Assembly (NCBI GenBank): GCA_041918615.1
Contig: JAYRVH010000048.1
Location: 23,843-87,842 of the forward strand
Origin: JAEUJM01 sp041918615
GTDB taxonomy: Bacteria > Actinomycetota > Acidimicrobiia > Acidimicrobiales > DATDAH01
Reading direction: 5' to 3'
Length of the DNA stretch: 64,000 nt
The notes beneath the pieces are model-generated. The model did not search any database. It saw only the letters and a program-made list of their open reading frames with translations, and had not been told where the DNA came from. The first letter of the stretch is position 1. Each line of letters begins with the position of its first letter. The position numbers and the translations under genes were made by a program. This document shows, piece by piece, positions 32,820 through 40,560 of this stretch.

Positions 32820-33545
32820 TCAGGCCAGCGTGACGCCCGCGGGCAAGGCGAGTCGGTGCGCCGCCAGCAGGTCGGCGTCGGCGAGAAGCTCCTCGGTCGG
32901 CCCGTCGGTGACGATCCGGCCCGCGTCGAGGATGACGGCCCGTGCGCAGAGCTCGCGGGCGTAGAGCAGGTCGTGGGTGACGACCAGCAGCGCCACGTCG
33001 AGGCCGGCGAGCACCCCGGCCAACTCGGCTCGGGCGGCGGGGTCGAGGTTGGCGGACGGCTCGTCGAGCACCAGGGTGGTGGGTCCCATGGCCAGGACCG
33101 TGGCGACCGCCACTCGCCGGCGCTCGCCCAGGCTCAGGTGGTGTGGCGGGCGGTCGGCGACCGCCGTCATCCCCACCGCGGCCAGGGCGGCCTGCACCCG
33201 TTCGTCCACCTCGGTCGGGCCGAGGCCCAGGTTTGCCGGGCCGAAGGCGACGTCCTGGCGCACGGTCGGGCAGAAGAGCTGGTCGTCGGGGTCCTGGAAC
33301 ACGATGCCCACCCGCCGTCGCACTTCCCGGAGGTTCGGCTTGCCCACCGTGAGACCGTCGACCTCCACCGAGCCCTGCCGGGGGGTGAGGACCCCGTTGA
33401 GGTGCAGCATCAGGGTGGTCTTGCCGGCGCCGTTCGGGCCGAGGACCGCCACGCGCTCGCCGCTCCCCACCTCGAGGTCGACGCCCCGCAGCGCCTCACG
33501 GCCGTCGGGGTAGGCGTAGTGGAGCCCGGTCACGCGCAGCGTCAT
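32820..33545 (-). CDS. cbiO: ECF nickel/cobalt transporter ATPase (CbiO/NikO)
   Basis: A 241-residue ATPase: Walker A GPNGAGKTTL (about residue 37), Q-loop FQDPDDQLF, which is typical of ECF ATPases, signature LSLGERRR, Walker B LVLDEPSANLDP, and THDLLYA. It drives metal uptake with CbiQ. Its ATG overlaps the cbiQ stop by 4 nt. It is last of four genes cbiM, PDGLE, cbiQ, cbiO. Confidence 0.93.
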   Translation of the reverse strand: MTLRVTGLHYAYPDGREALRGVDLEVGSGERVAVLGPNGAGKTTLMLHLNGVLTPRQGSVEVDGLTVGKPNLREVRRRVGIVFQDPDDQLFCPTVRQDVAFGPANLGLGPTEVDERVQAALAAVGMTAVADRPPHHLSLGERRRVAVATVLAMGPTTLVLDEPSANLDPAARAELAGVLAGLDVALLVVTHDLLYARELCARAVILDAGRIVTDGPTEELLADADLLAAHRLALPAGVTLA

Positions 33546-34267
33546 GCCGGAACGAGCGCCACCGACGCGCCGAGCACCGAGACGGCGGCGAAGCCCGCGG
33601 CCACCCCCCAGTCGGCGAGGGGGACCCGCTCTTCGGGGCCGCGGGGCCAGGTGCCGTCGAACCCTCGCGACACCATGGCCAGGTGCACCCGCTCGCCGCG
33701 TTCGAACGACCGCACGAACAGGGCGCCCGCGGTCGTCGCCACCGCATGGGCCTGCCAGAGCCACCGGGGGTCGTCGCCCCGCGAGATCCTGGCCACGCGC
33801 ATCCGGTCGAGCTCGCCCGAGACCACCTCGCCGTAGCGCACCATGAACCCGCCGATGGCGGTGAAGGCCGGCGGCACCCGCAGTCGTCGGGCCCCAGCGA
33901 GCAGGTCGCCGATCGGGGTGGTGGTCGACAGGACGACTGCCACGGCCAGCCCGAGGGTGCCCTTGACCATGATGTTCCAGGCCGACCACAACCCGTTCAC
34001 GGACAGCGATACCCCGACGACCGAAACCCGCTCGCCGCGAGCCACGATCGGGAGCAGGAGCGCGAAGACGACGAACGGCGTCTCGATGGCGAGCCGGCGG
34101 GCCGCCGTTCGCCACCCGACGCCGGCGAGACCCGCCACCAGCGCCACGGCGACCGCGTCGACGGCGAACGCCACGAAGGCGGTCCGGGGGGTGGCGACCA
34201 CGCCGAACACGAACACGAGCGCGGCGACCACCTTCACGTGGGCGGGCAGCCGATGAACCGGGCTCAC
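33542..34267 (-). CDS. cbiQ: ECF transporter transmembrane component CbiQ/NikQ
   Basis: A 241-residue T-component with five or so helices in the first two thirds and the coupling-helix signature GARRLRVPPAF, then RMRVARISRGDD and FERGERVHLAMVSRGFDG (the A-R-G-type motifs that contact the ATPase). GTG 34267 is chosen; its first ten bases match the tandem 17-bp repeat just upstream. It ends in a 4-nt overlap with cbiO. Confidence 0.9.
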   Translation of the reverse strand: MSPVHRLPAHVKVVAALVFVFGVVATPRTAFVAFAVDAVAVALVAGLAGVGWRTAARRLAIETPFVVFALLLPIVARGERVSVVGVSLSVNGLWSAWNIMVKGTLGLAVAVVLSTTTPIGDLLAGARRLRVPPAFTAIGGFMVRYGEVVSGELDRMRVARISRGDDPRWLWQAHAVATTAGALFVRSFERGERVHLAMVSRGFDGTWPRGPEERVPLADWGVAAGFAAVSVLGASVALVPA

Positions 34268-34317
34268 GACTTCCGCTCTCGGCTGCGCCGGGCCGCTCGG
34301 GCCCCGCCCTCGTCCCT

Positions 34318-34360
34318 CGGGCTCACGGCGATGCCGGGCTCACGGTGATGCCGGGCTCAC
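34318..34360. repeat. 17-bp tandem repeat upstream of cbiQ
   Basis: Two and a half units of CGGGCTCACGGYGATGC (34318-34334, 34335-34351, 34352-34360). The minus-strand core GTGAGCCCGG recurs at the cbiQ start (34267-34258). The stop of the PDGLE protein lies inside one unit, so changes in unit number could alter its tail or the distance to cbiQ. Confidence 0.7.
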
Positions 34361-34699
34361 GTCCGACCGTCGGCCCGACGCCGACCGGCGGCGCCACCTG
34401 ATCGCCGCCGCGGTCAGCCCACTGCACAACGCGAACGTGACGACCACGCCGAGAACGCCGGCCATCCCGGTGCTCAGGCGGTCGTCGTCGACCCCGGCGA
34501 GCCCGTAGTCGGCGGCGGGGGCACCGGCCAGGGGGTGGCCCGACGCCTGGCCGGCGAAACCCTCGTCGGCGGACACCTTCTCGAGGCCGTCGGGGCTGCT
34601 GCTGGCGGACGGGCCGACGAAGAACGCCAGCGCCAGCGCGACGCACAGCCCCGCCCCGACGAACCACCCGAGCCGGCCGTCCGGCCGGTTGCCGCTCAT
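34340..34699 (-). CDS. PDGLE-domain protein (CbiN-like)
   Basis: A 119-residue protein with two transmembrane helices (residues 12-30 and 80-102) and the external motif SSPDGLEKVSADEGFAGQA that names the PDGLE domain. In nickel/cobalt ECF systems such proteins replace or supplement CbiN/NikN and are needed with CbiM for metal entry. It overlaps cbiM by 4 nt. Its last residues fall in a 17-bp tandem repeat. Confidence 0.88.
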   Translation of the reverse strand: MSGNRPDGRLGWFVGAGLCVALALAFFVGPSASSSPDGLEKVSADEGFAGQASGHPLAGAPAADYGLAGVDDDRLSTGMAGVLGVVVTFALCSGLTAAAIRWRRRSASGRRSDVSPASP

Positions 34700-35448
34700 G
34701 GGGCTGCGTCCTCCAGGCCGACGAGTGAGCGACGCCGGCTGCGACCCGAGGTCGGACGAGGGGTCGGACGAGGGTTCGGAGGCGCTGCGGGTCGACGGGG
34801 CAGCAGGTCGCGGGCGCCGACGACCAGGTCGGGGCGGGTCGCCAGCACCGACGCCACCACCGCACCCGTGATCACGCCCTCACCGATGCCGATCAGCGCG
34901 TGCACCCCGACCATTGCGGTCGCCACCGAGGCCATGGAGATGTCGGCGGTGCCCCCGAGCGCGAACTCGGCGGTGAAGGCGAGCGCCGCCAGGACCACCG
35001 AGAGGCCGGCGGCGATCCCTGCGGCCACCGCCACCCCGCCCGGCGAGCGGGGCAGAGCCCGACGCAGCCCCCGGAAGACCACCCAACCCCCGAGGCAGGT
35101 GACGAGGGCCATGTTGACGACGTTGAGGCCGAGCGCGCTCAGGCCGCCGTCGGCGAAGAGCAGGCACTGGACGACGAGCACCACCGTCACGCAGACGACC
35201 CCCGTCCAGGGGCCGACCAGGACCGCCGCCAGCACGCCACCGAGCAGGTGACCGCTCGTGCCGGCGGCGACCGGGAAGTTGAGCATCTGCAGCGCGAAGA
35301 CGAACGCGGCGGTCAGGCCGGCGAGCGCGATCTCCTTCTCGGCCAGGACAGCGCGCGTTCGGCGGACGGCGAGCCCGACCCCGCCGATCGCGATGGCACC
35401 GGCCGCGGCCGACGTGCGGAGGTCGACGAACCCGTCAGGGATGTGCAC
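34696..35448 (-). CDS. cbiM: ECF nickel/cobalt substrate-binding protein CbiM/NikM
   Basis: A 250-residue integral membrane protein. The mature N-terminus MHIPDGFVD is the CbiM/NikM signature, whose amino group and His coordinate the metal. NFPVAAGTSGHLLGGVLAAVLVGP and QCLLFADGGLSALGLNVVNM are also conserved. Seven helices are visible. The tail is long and Pro/Arg-rich. Start is GTG, 6 nt after a TAGCAA -10 box, so the first residue is the Met of the binding motif. Nickel is favoured over cobalt by the Nur-type operator and by larB/larC in the same genome. Confidence 0.93.
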   Translation of the reverse strand: MHIPDGFVDLRTSAAAGAIAIGGVGLAVRRTRAVLAEKEIALAGLTAAFVFALQMLNFPVAAGTSGHLLGGVLAAVLVGPWTGVVCVTVVLVVQCLLFADGGLSALGLNVVNMALVTCLGGWVVFRGLRRALPRSPGGVAVAAGIAAGLSVVLAALAFTAEFALGGTADISMASVATAMVGVHALIGIGEGVITGAVVASVLATRPDLVVGARDLLPRRPAAPPNPRPTPRPTSGRSRRRSLVGLEDAAP

Positions 35449-35454
35449 CGGCTC

Positions 35455-35494
35455 TTGCTACCGCACCCCGGATGCTGTTGCAAACAGTTCGCAA
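35455..35494 (-). promoter_or_regulatory. Nur-type box on the cbiM promoter
   Basis: The near-perfect palindrome TTGCAAACAGTTCGCAA (35478-35494) matches the published Streptomyces Nur pattern tTGCaa-N5-ttGCAA. On the minus strand its inner half is the -35 (TTGCAA, 35483-35478); after a 17-nt spacer comes the -10 TAGCAA (35460-35455), then 6 nt to the GTG. A repressor bound here would block the -35, matching nickel-dependent shut-off by a Fur-family regulator. Confidence 0.8.
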
Positions 35495-35517
35495 TAAGGG
35501 CCCCGCAACGAGCCGGG

Positions 35518-35982
35518 TCAGCGGGCCCGGCAGCGGGCGCAGCGACCCACGAGCACCTGGTGGTCGGCCAGCTCGAAGCCGTGGGCCTCGTCGACCGCGC
35601 CCGCCAACGCCACCAGTTGGTCGGCCGCCAACTCGTCCACCCGGCCGCAGGAGGAGCACTTGAGGTGGTGGTGTGCTCCGGCCACGAGGTGCCAGGTGGC
35701 GCCGTCGCGGCCGGCCTCGGCCCGGTCGGCGGCGCCCGCCGCCTCGAGGGCCTCGAGCACGCGGTAGACGGTGGACGGGTTGAGGTCGGGGGCGGTCCGC
35801 TGCACCAACACCGTGAGCTCCTCGGCGGTGAGGTGGTCGTCGGCCCGCACGAAGGCCTCGATGATCGCCCGCCGCCCGGGCGTGCGCCGGCCCCCGTTCC
35901 GGGCGAGCAGGTCGAGCAGGCGCTCCACCTGCGGGTCGGTACCGGCCATGGCCGGATTCTCGCGCTCCGCGTTGCCTGTCAC
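35518..35982 (-). CDS. Fur-family metalloregulator, probable Nur
   Basis: A 154-residue Fur-family protein: winged helix from RRTPGRRAIIEAFVRADDHLTAEEL to NPSTVYRVLEALEAAG, then the metal region GAHHHLKCSSCGRVDEL and a C-terminal RCARCRAR zinc-binding Cys pair. Its position upstream of the cbiM operon with a Nur box between suggests it is the nickel regulator; Zur or Fur are alternatives. GTG 35982 fits a TAGCGA box 6 nt away; ATG 35949 is a possible internal start. Confidence 0.85.
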   Translation of the reverse strand: MTGNAERENPAMAGTDPQVERLLDLLARNGGRRTPGRRAIIEAFVRADDHLTAEELTVLVQRTAPDLNPSTVYRVLEALEAAGAADRAEAGRDGATWHLVAGAHHHLKCSSCGRVDELAADQLVALAGAVDEAHGFELADHQVLVGRCARCRAR

Positions 35983-36004
35983 ATCACCTCGCTAGGTTCG
36001 CGTC
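35983..36004. promoter_or_regulatory. interlocked divergent -10 elements (Nur/xseA)
   Basis: The two start codons are separated by 22 bp. Leftward TAGCGA (35994-35989) is 6 nt from GTG 35982; rightward TAGGTT (35993-35998) is 6 nt from GTG 36005. The boxes share the TA at 35993-35994, the same geometry as at 6338-6360. Confidence 0.5.
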
Positions 36005-37258
36005 GTGGACCAGCAGCTCTTCGACCCGAACCCCACGCTCACGGTGAGCGAGCTGACCCAGCGCATCGGCACCGTCATCCGTCGGGCCTTCGCCGAGTCG
36101 GTGTGGGTCGAGGGCGAGATCCACAGCCTCAGCCGCGCCGCCAGCGGGCACGTCTACTTCGACCTGGTCGAGCCCGCCACCTCGGGCCGACGGGGAGCGG
36201 CGTCGATCCCCGTGGTGCTGTGGGAGTCCGAGAAGCACGCCGTCAACCAGTCCCTCCGCGAGGGCGGGGCCGGCCTCCGCATGACCGACGGCCTGGCGGT
36301 GCGCATCCGTGGCCAGGTCACGCTGTATGCCGCCCAGAGCAAGGTGCAGCTCCAGATGTCGGCGATCGACCCCACCTACACCCTGGGGCGCATGGCCGCC
36401 GAGCGTGATCGCCTGCTGCAGGCACTGGCGACCGAGGGCCTGCTCGACCGCAACGAGCGGCTGGTCCTACCTGCCGTCCCGTTGCGGGTGGGACTGGTCA
36501 CGAGCGACGGGAGCGCGGCCTGCGCCGACTTCCTGCACGAGCTCGAGGCCAGCCGCCTGGGCTGGCGGGTCACGTTGGTCGACGCCCGGGTGCAGGGCCT
36601 GGCCGCCGGCCCCACGGTGGTGGCGGGCCTGGCCGCTTCGGTGGCACAGCGGGTCGACGTGGTCGCGCTGGTCAGAGGTGGGGGTGCCCGCTCCGACCTC
36701 GCCGCCTTCGACAGCGAGGTCATCGCCCGGGCCATCGCCGCGTGTCCCGTCCCGGTGCTCACGGGCATCGGGCACGAGACCGACGAGAGCGTGGCCGACC
36801 TGGTGGCCCACACCCGCTACAAGACCCCCACGGCGTGCGCGGCCGGCCTGGTGGACCGCGTCCGGGCGTACTGCACCCGCACCGACGACGCGTGGGCGCG
36901 CGTGGCCCGGCGAGCACGCGAGTCGCTCGGCGTGCACGAGCGAGGTGTCGACGCCGCGGCCGAGGCGGTCGTGCGCTCGAGTCGCGGTGCGCTGCGAGGC
37001 CGCGAGGCCGACATGGCGTTTGCAGCCCGCCAGCTTGCAACGCGTGCTCCCCGGGTGGCGCACCATGCGGCCCGCCACCTCGACGGGCTCCACGCCCGGG
37101 TGCGGTCGCTCGACCCGGCCCGCACCCTCGCCAGGGGGTGGTCGGTCACCCGCACGGCCGACGGGGCGCTCGTGCGGTCGCCCGCCGACGTCGCCGCCGG
37201 CGACCGCCTCGTCACCCGGGTGGCCGATGGCGAGCTGACGAGCGTGGTCGATGCCTGA
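36005..37258 (+). CDS. xseA: exodeoxyribonuclease VII large subunit
   Basis: A 417-residue subunit. The N-terminal OB fold covers about residues 10-115 (TVSELTQRIGTVIRRAFAESVWVEGEI, GHVYFDLVE), then the nuclease domain with RVGLVTSDGSAACADFLHEL, ALVRGGGARSDLAAFD, TGIGHETDESVADLVAHTRYKTPTACA, and a helical end. With XseB it degrades single-stranded DNA in both directions. GTG start follows a TAGGTT box by 6 nt. It overlaps xseB by 8 nt. Confidence 0.95.
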   Translation: MDQQLFDPNPTLTVSELTQRIGTVIRRAFAESVWVEGEIHSLSRAASGHVYFDLVEPATSGRRGAASIPVVLWESEKHAVNQSLREGGAGLRMTDGLAVRIRGQVTLYAAQSKVQLQMSAIDPTYTLGRMAAERDRLLQALATEGLLDRNERLVLPAVPLRVGLVTSDGSAACADFLHELEASRLGWRVTLVDARVQGLAAGPTVVAGLAASVAQRVDVVALVRGGGARSDLAAFDSEVIARAIAACPVPVLTGIGHETDESVADLVAHTRYKTPTACAAGLVDRVRAYCTRTDDAWARVARRARESLGVHERGVDAAAEAVVRSSRGALRGREADMAFAARQLATRAPRVAHHAARHLDGLHARVRSLDPARTLARGWSVTRTADGALVRSPADVAAGDRLVTRVADGELTSVVDA

Positions 37259-37481
37259 GCCCACCCCCGACCAGCAGGCGGCCGACATCGGCTACGGCGA
37301 GGCCCTCCGCGAGCTCGAGACGATCCTCGCCGAGCTCGAGGACGACACGCTCGACGTCGACGTGCTGGGTGCCCGCGTCGCCCGCGCCGCCGAGCTCGTC
37401 ACGCTCTGTCGGGGCCGCATCGACGGCGCCCGCATGGAGGTCGAGCGCATCGTCACCGACCTCGAACCCGACCCCGACTGA
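37251..37481 (+). CDS. xseB: exodeoxyribonuclease VII small subunit
   Basis: A 76-residue helical protein with the family core GYGEALRELETILAELEDDTLDVDVLGARVARAAELVTLCRGRI. It binds the XseA C-terminal helix in several copies. The start is inside the end of xseA, so translation is coupled. Confidence 0.93.
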   Translation: MPEPTPDQQAADIGYGEALRELETILAELEDDTLDVDVLGARVARAAELVTLCRGRIDGARMEVERIVTDLEPDPD

Positions 37482-37526
37482 CTGTCCCAAACCCACAATG
37501 AGATGATAATCTGACAAAGTAGTCAG
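37482..37526 (+). promoter_or_regulatory. promoter and operator of the ArsR-SulP pair
   Basis: A weak -35 CTGTCC (37482-37487), a 17-nt spacer and an extended -10 TGATAAT (37504-37510) precede a perfect inverted repeat CTGAC-N6-GTCAG (37511-37526) that covers the expected start site. The ArsR protein encoded just downstream is the natural candidate to bind it. An AGGGAG ribosome site precedes the ATG at 37561. Confidence 0.6.
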
Positions 37527-37560
37527 GTCGTCATCCGATGGCCGTCAGGGAGCGCACGTC

Positions 37561-37938
37561 ATGTCCCCACAGAGCCCACAGACCCCGCAGGTCACGGAGC
37601 TGAGCCGACCACTGTCCGAAGTGAAGGCCGAGCTGTTCAAGGCCCTCGGACACCCGGCGAGAGTCCGGGTGCTCGAGGTGCTCGTCGACGGCGAGCGCAC
37701 GGTGGGCGAGCTCCAACCGCTCGTCGGCATCGAGTCGTCCCACCTCAGCCAGCAGCTCGGGGTGCTGCGCCGAGCAGGGCTGGTGAGCGCCCGACGTGAG
37801 GGCTCGTCGGTGCACTACACCCTCCGAGACCCGTTGGTGGCCGACCTCCTCGCCGTCGCCAGGCAATTCCTGCTCGCTACGCTCACCGAGACCCGCGAGC
37901 TACTGGCGGACCTCGCCGCCGAGCTCCCGGCTCGATGA
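37561..37938 (+). CDS. ArsR-family winged-helix regulator
   Basis: A 125-residue dimeric regulator with the ArsR fold: LFKALGHPARVRVLEVLVDGERTVGELQPLVGIESSHLSQQLGVLRRAGLVSARREGSSVHYTLRDP-type sequence from residue 25. No cysteines of the ELCVCDL metal site are present, so a metal is not the likely signal; bicarbonate, sulfate, redox or pH are possible. Its stop overlaps the SulP start by 4 nt, so the pair is coupled and probably self-regulated. Confidence 0.9.
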   Translation: MSPQSPQTPQVTELSRPLSEVKAELFKALGHPARVRVLEVLVDGERTVGELQPLVGIESSHLSQQLGVLRRAGLVSARREGSSVHYTLRDPLVADLLAVARQFLLATLTETRELLADLAAELPAR

Positions 37939-39635
37939 CCGCCACGACGCCGATCGATCCGGGATCCGACCGCCCGCCCGACCCGAGCTGGTTCGTGACC
38001 GTGTCGGGCAGCATCGGTGGCCTGCTCCCCCGCGCCGCCGACTACGCCGGCTTCCGAAGCCACTGGCGCAACGACCTGGTGGCGGGGCTCACCGTGTCGG
38101 TCGTCGCCCTGCCCCTGGCCCTGGCCTTCGGCATCAGCACGGGCCTCGGGGCCGCCGCCGGGCTCACCACCGCCATCGTGGCCGGGCTGGTCGCCGCCGT
38201 CTTCGGTGGCTCCAACCTCCAGGTGTCGGGGCCCACGGGTGCGATGACGGTCGTGCTCGTGCCTCTGGTCGCCCGGTATGGCGCGGACGGCGTGGCGATC
38301 GTCGGCGTCATGGCCGGGGTGCTGGTCGTGCTCGCGGCACTCTTCCGGCTGGGCCGTTACCTGGCCTACATCCCGTGGCCCGTCGTCGAAGGGTTCACCC
38401 TGGGCATCGCCGTGATCATCTTGTTGCAGCAGGTGCCCAATGCCCTCGGCGTGACCAGGCCCGAGGGTGAGAACACCGCGGTCGTGGCCGGCAGGGCGGT
38501 CGTCGACGCGTTCGGCCACGGCAGCCTCGCCTCGATGGGCCTCGTCGCCCTGGTGGCCGCGATCATGGTCGTCACCCCTCGGGCCCACCGGTCGTTGCCG
38601 GCGTCGCTGATCGCTGTCGTGACCGCCACCGTCGTGGCCGTCGTGGCCGGTCTCGACGTCAGCACCATCGGAGCGCTGCCGTCGTCGCTGCCCGGGCCGC
38701 ATGTGCCCGAGGTGGTGTTCGGCGACCTCAGCCAGTACCTGAGCGCCGCCTTCGCCATCGCCGCGCTGGCCGCCATCGAGAGCCTGCTGTCGGCGAAGGT
38801 GTCCGATGCCATGTCCGACGGGCCCCGCCACGATCCCGACCGGGAGCTGTTCGGCCAGGGTCTCGCGAACATCGTCACTCCCGTCTTCGGGGGTATGCCC
38901 GCCACGGGCGCCATCGCCCGCACTGCGGTCAACGTCCGCGCCGGCGCCCGTACCCGCGTCGCTGCCATCGTGCACTCGCTCACCCTGGTGATCATCGTCG
39001 TGTTCGGGAGCGCACTTGTCGCCGAGATCCCGCTCGCGGCCCTCGCCGGGGTCCTCATCGTGACCGCGGTTCGCATGGTGGAGCCCCACAACCTGCGCGC
39101 CGTCATGCGCTCGACGCGCTCCGACGCCATCGTGCTCACGATCACGGCGCTGGCCACGGTGGTGTTCGACCTCATCGTGGCGGTGGAGATCGGTGTCGCC
39201 GCCGCCGCGGTCCTCGCCCTGCGCCACGTCGCCCGTGCTGCCGAAGCCGTTCCCGGCAGCGTGTTCGTCGAGGTGGACGCCGACGAGGAGGAGCACCTGC
39301 TCGCCGAGCGAATCGTCACCTACCGCCTCGACGGTGCCCTGTTCTTCGGCGTCGCCCAGCGCTTCCTCACCGAGCTGGCCGCTGTCGCCGACGTGAAGGT
39401 GGTGATCCTGCGCCTCCCCGGCCTCCAGGTGCTCGATGCCACCGGTGCGCAGGCCCTCGGCGAGATCGTGGAGGATCTCGAGCACCGCCACATCACCGTG
39501 CTCGTCAAGGGGCCTCGTCCCGAGCATCTACGGGTACTTCGAGCCGTCGGCGCCCTCGACCGCCTCGCGCACGAGCGACATCTGTTCACCGACCTCGACG
39601 CGGCCGTCGCCCACGCCCGCGTCCACGCCGTCTGA
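37935..39635 (+). CDS. SulP-family anion transporter with STAS domain
   Basis: A 566-residue membrane transporter of the SLC26/SulP family with about 12-14 helices (ALPLALAFGISTGLGAAAGLTTAIVAGLV, SNLQVSGPTGAMTVVLVPLV) and a cytoplasmic STAS domain from about residue 450 (FFGVAQRFLTELAAV, KVVILRLPGLQVLDATGAQAL). It carries sulfate, bicarbonate or other anions. Coupling to an ArsR repressor and the presence of a carbonic anhydrase elsewhere in the window make bicarbonate plausible, but this is not shown. Confidence 0.9.
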   Translation: MTATTPIDPGSDRPPDPSWFVTVSGSIGGLLPRAADYAGFRSHWRNDLVAGLTVSVVALPLALAFGISTGLGAAAGLTTAIVAGLVAAVFGGSNLQVSGPTGAMTVVLVPLVARYGADGVAIVGVMAGVLVVLAALFRLGRYLAYIPWPVVEGFTLGIAVIILLQQVPNALGVTRPEGENTAVVAGRAVVDAFGHGSLASMGLVALVAAIMVVTPRAHRSLPASLIAVVTATVVAVVAGLDVSTIGALPSSLPGPHVPEVVFGDLSQYLSAAFAIAALAAIESLLSAKVSDAMSDGPRHDPDRELFGQGLANIVTPVFGGMPATGAIARTAVNVRAGARTRVAAIVHSLTLVIIVVFGSALVAEIPLAALAGVLIVTAVRMVEPHNLRAVMRSTRSDAIVLTITALATVVFDLIVAVEIGVAAAAVLALRHVARAAEAVPGSVFVEVDADEEEHLLAERIVTYRLDGALFFGVAQRFLTELAAVADVKVVILRLPGLQVLDATGAQALGEIVEDLEHRHITVLVKGPRPEHLRVLRAVGALDRLAHERHLFTDLDAAVAHARVHAV

Positions 39636-39667
39636 GCTCCACCCGCTCCGAGCGAACCGTCGCCCTG

Positions 39668-40546
39668 TCAGCCGTCGACCACGTCGACCGAGAAGTGGGC
39701 GAAGCGAACGTCGAGGGTGTCGACGACGTTCACCGCGTGGAGCAGGCCCTTCGGCCGCAGGGTGGCGTCGATGCCCTCGCCCTCGCCCTCGTCGCGCACA
39801 TGGCCGAGCGTGCCGATCGGCGCCACCGAGCCCGAGTCGAGATCGACGCGGTAGAGGCCCCGGGCGTCGTCGTCGGTCGAGAGCCAGAGCGCCCCGTCGG
39901 CGACGTCGGCGCCCTGCACCCGGCGCACCGTGGCGCTGAGCTGGATCGGCGCGAGCGGCTCGAAGGTGCAGCTGTCGCCCACGGCGTAGACGAGGATCGC
40001 GTCGCCGCTGAAGCGCTCCATCGAATACGCCCGGTCGCCCTCGACGGCGACGAACGAATTGTGGCGCTGGGCCACCGGCTGAGAGTCCTGGTAGGCGAGC
40101 GTGGTCGGGTCGTAGCACGCCATGAGCTGCTCACCCCGCCCGTAATCGGGCTGCTCGAGCGGCACGTAGAGCACGCCGTCGGTCACGTCGACATCGCCCA
40201 CGTGGTCGTAGCCGTCGGGGGCGAACTGGTCGGGCACCGCCGTCGTGTCGGCCACCGCCTGGACGAGGTCGCGGTCGGTGCGCGCCAGGACGGTGGTGCC
40301 GGAGAAGATCCACCCACCGTCGGGCAGGCTCGCCACGCCCTGGCGGTAGCCGGGATTGACCGTCCGCTCGCCCGTGCGGGTGGCGGCCACCAACGGTGCC
40401 GACGTGGTCGTGGTCGCGTCCGCCGGCGGCCCGCCCCCGGTCGTCTCGTCGCCGCTCGTGCAGGCCACCACCGACAGCCCCGACAGCGCCGACATCGTCA
40501 CGGCGATGGCCGCCGCCGCCAGTTTCCCGACCCGTCCCCGATCCAC
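39668..40546 (-). CDS. exported lipoprotein of unknown function
   Basis: A 292-residue lipoprotein: hydrophobic signal with lipobox VVAC near residue 29, Thr-rich linker, then a propeller-like beta-repeat part (LPDGGWIFSGTTVLARTDRDL, VGDVDVTDGVLYVPLEQPDYG, GADVADGALWLSTDDDARGLYRVDLDSG). It resembles exported six-bladed propeller sensors without a known ligand. GTG 40546 is 7 nt from a TACGGT box, giving a leaderless message from within the end of the HAD gene. Confidence 0.7.
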   Translation of the reverse strand: MDRGRVGKLAAAAIAVTMSALSGLSVVACTSGDETTGGGPPADATTTTSAPLVAATRTGERTVNPGYRQGVASLPDGGWIFSGTTVLARTDRDLVQAVADTTAVPDQFAPDGYDHVGDVDVTDGVLYVPLEQPDYGRGEQLMACYDPTTLAYQDSQPVAQRHNSFVAVEGDRAYSMERFSGDAILVYAVGDSCTFEPLAPIQLSATVRRVQGADVADGALWLSTDDDARGLYRVDLDSGSVAPIGTLGHVRDEGEGEGIDATLRPKGLLHAVNVVDTLDVRFAHFSVDVVDG

Positions 40547-40560
40547 CTGCGGAACCGTAG

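Noticed and set aside
33143..33352. Small plus-strand frames within the ECF transporter
   Set aside because: They are Pro/Arg-rich shadows of cbiO and cbiQ, without ribosome sites.
35471..35500. Cobalamin riboswitch or Zur box upstream of cbiM
   Set aside because: The leader is only about 6 nt if the -10 is right, too short for an aptamer; the palindrome fits the Nur pattern better than the AT-rich Zur or Fur boxes.
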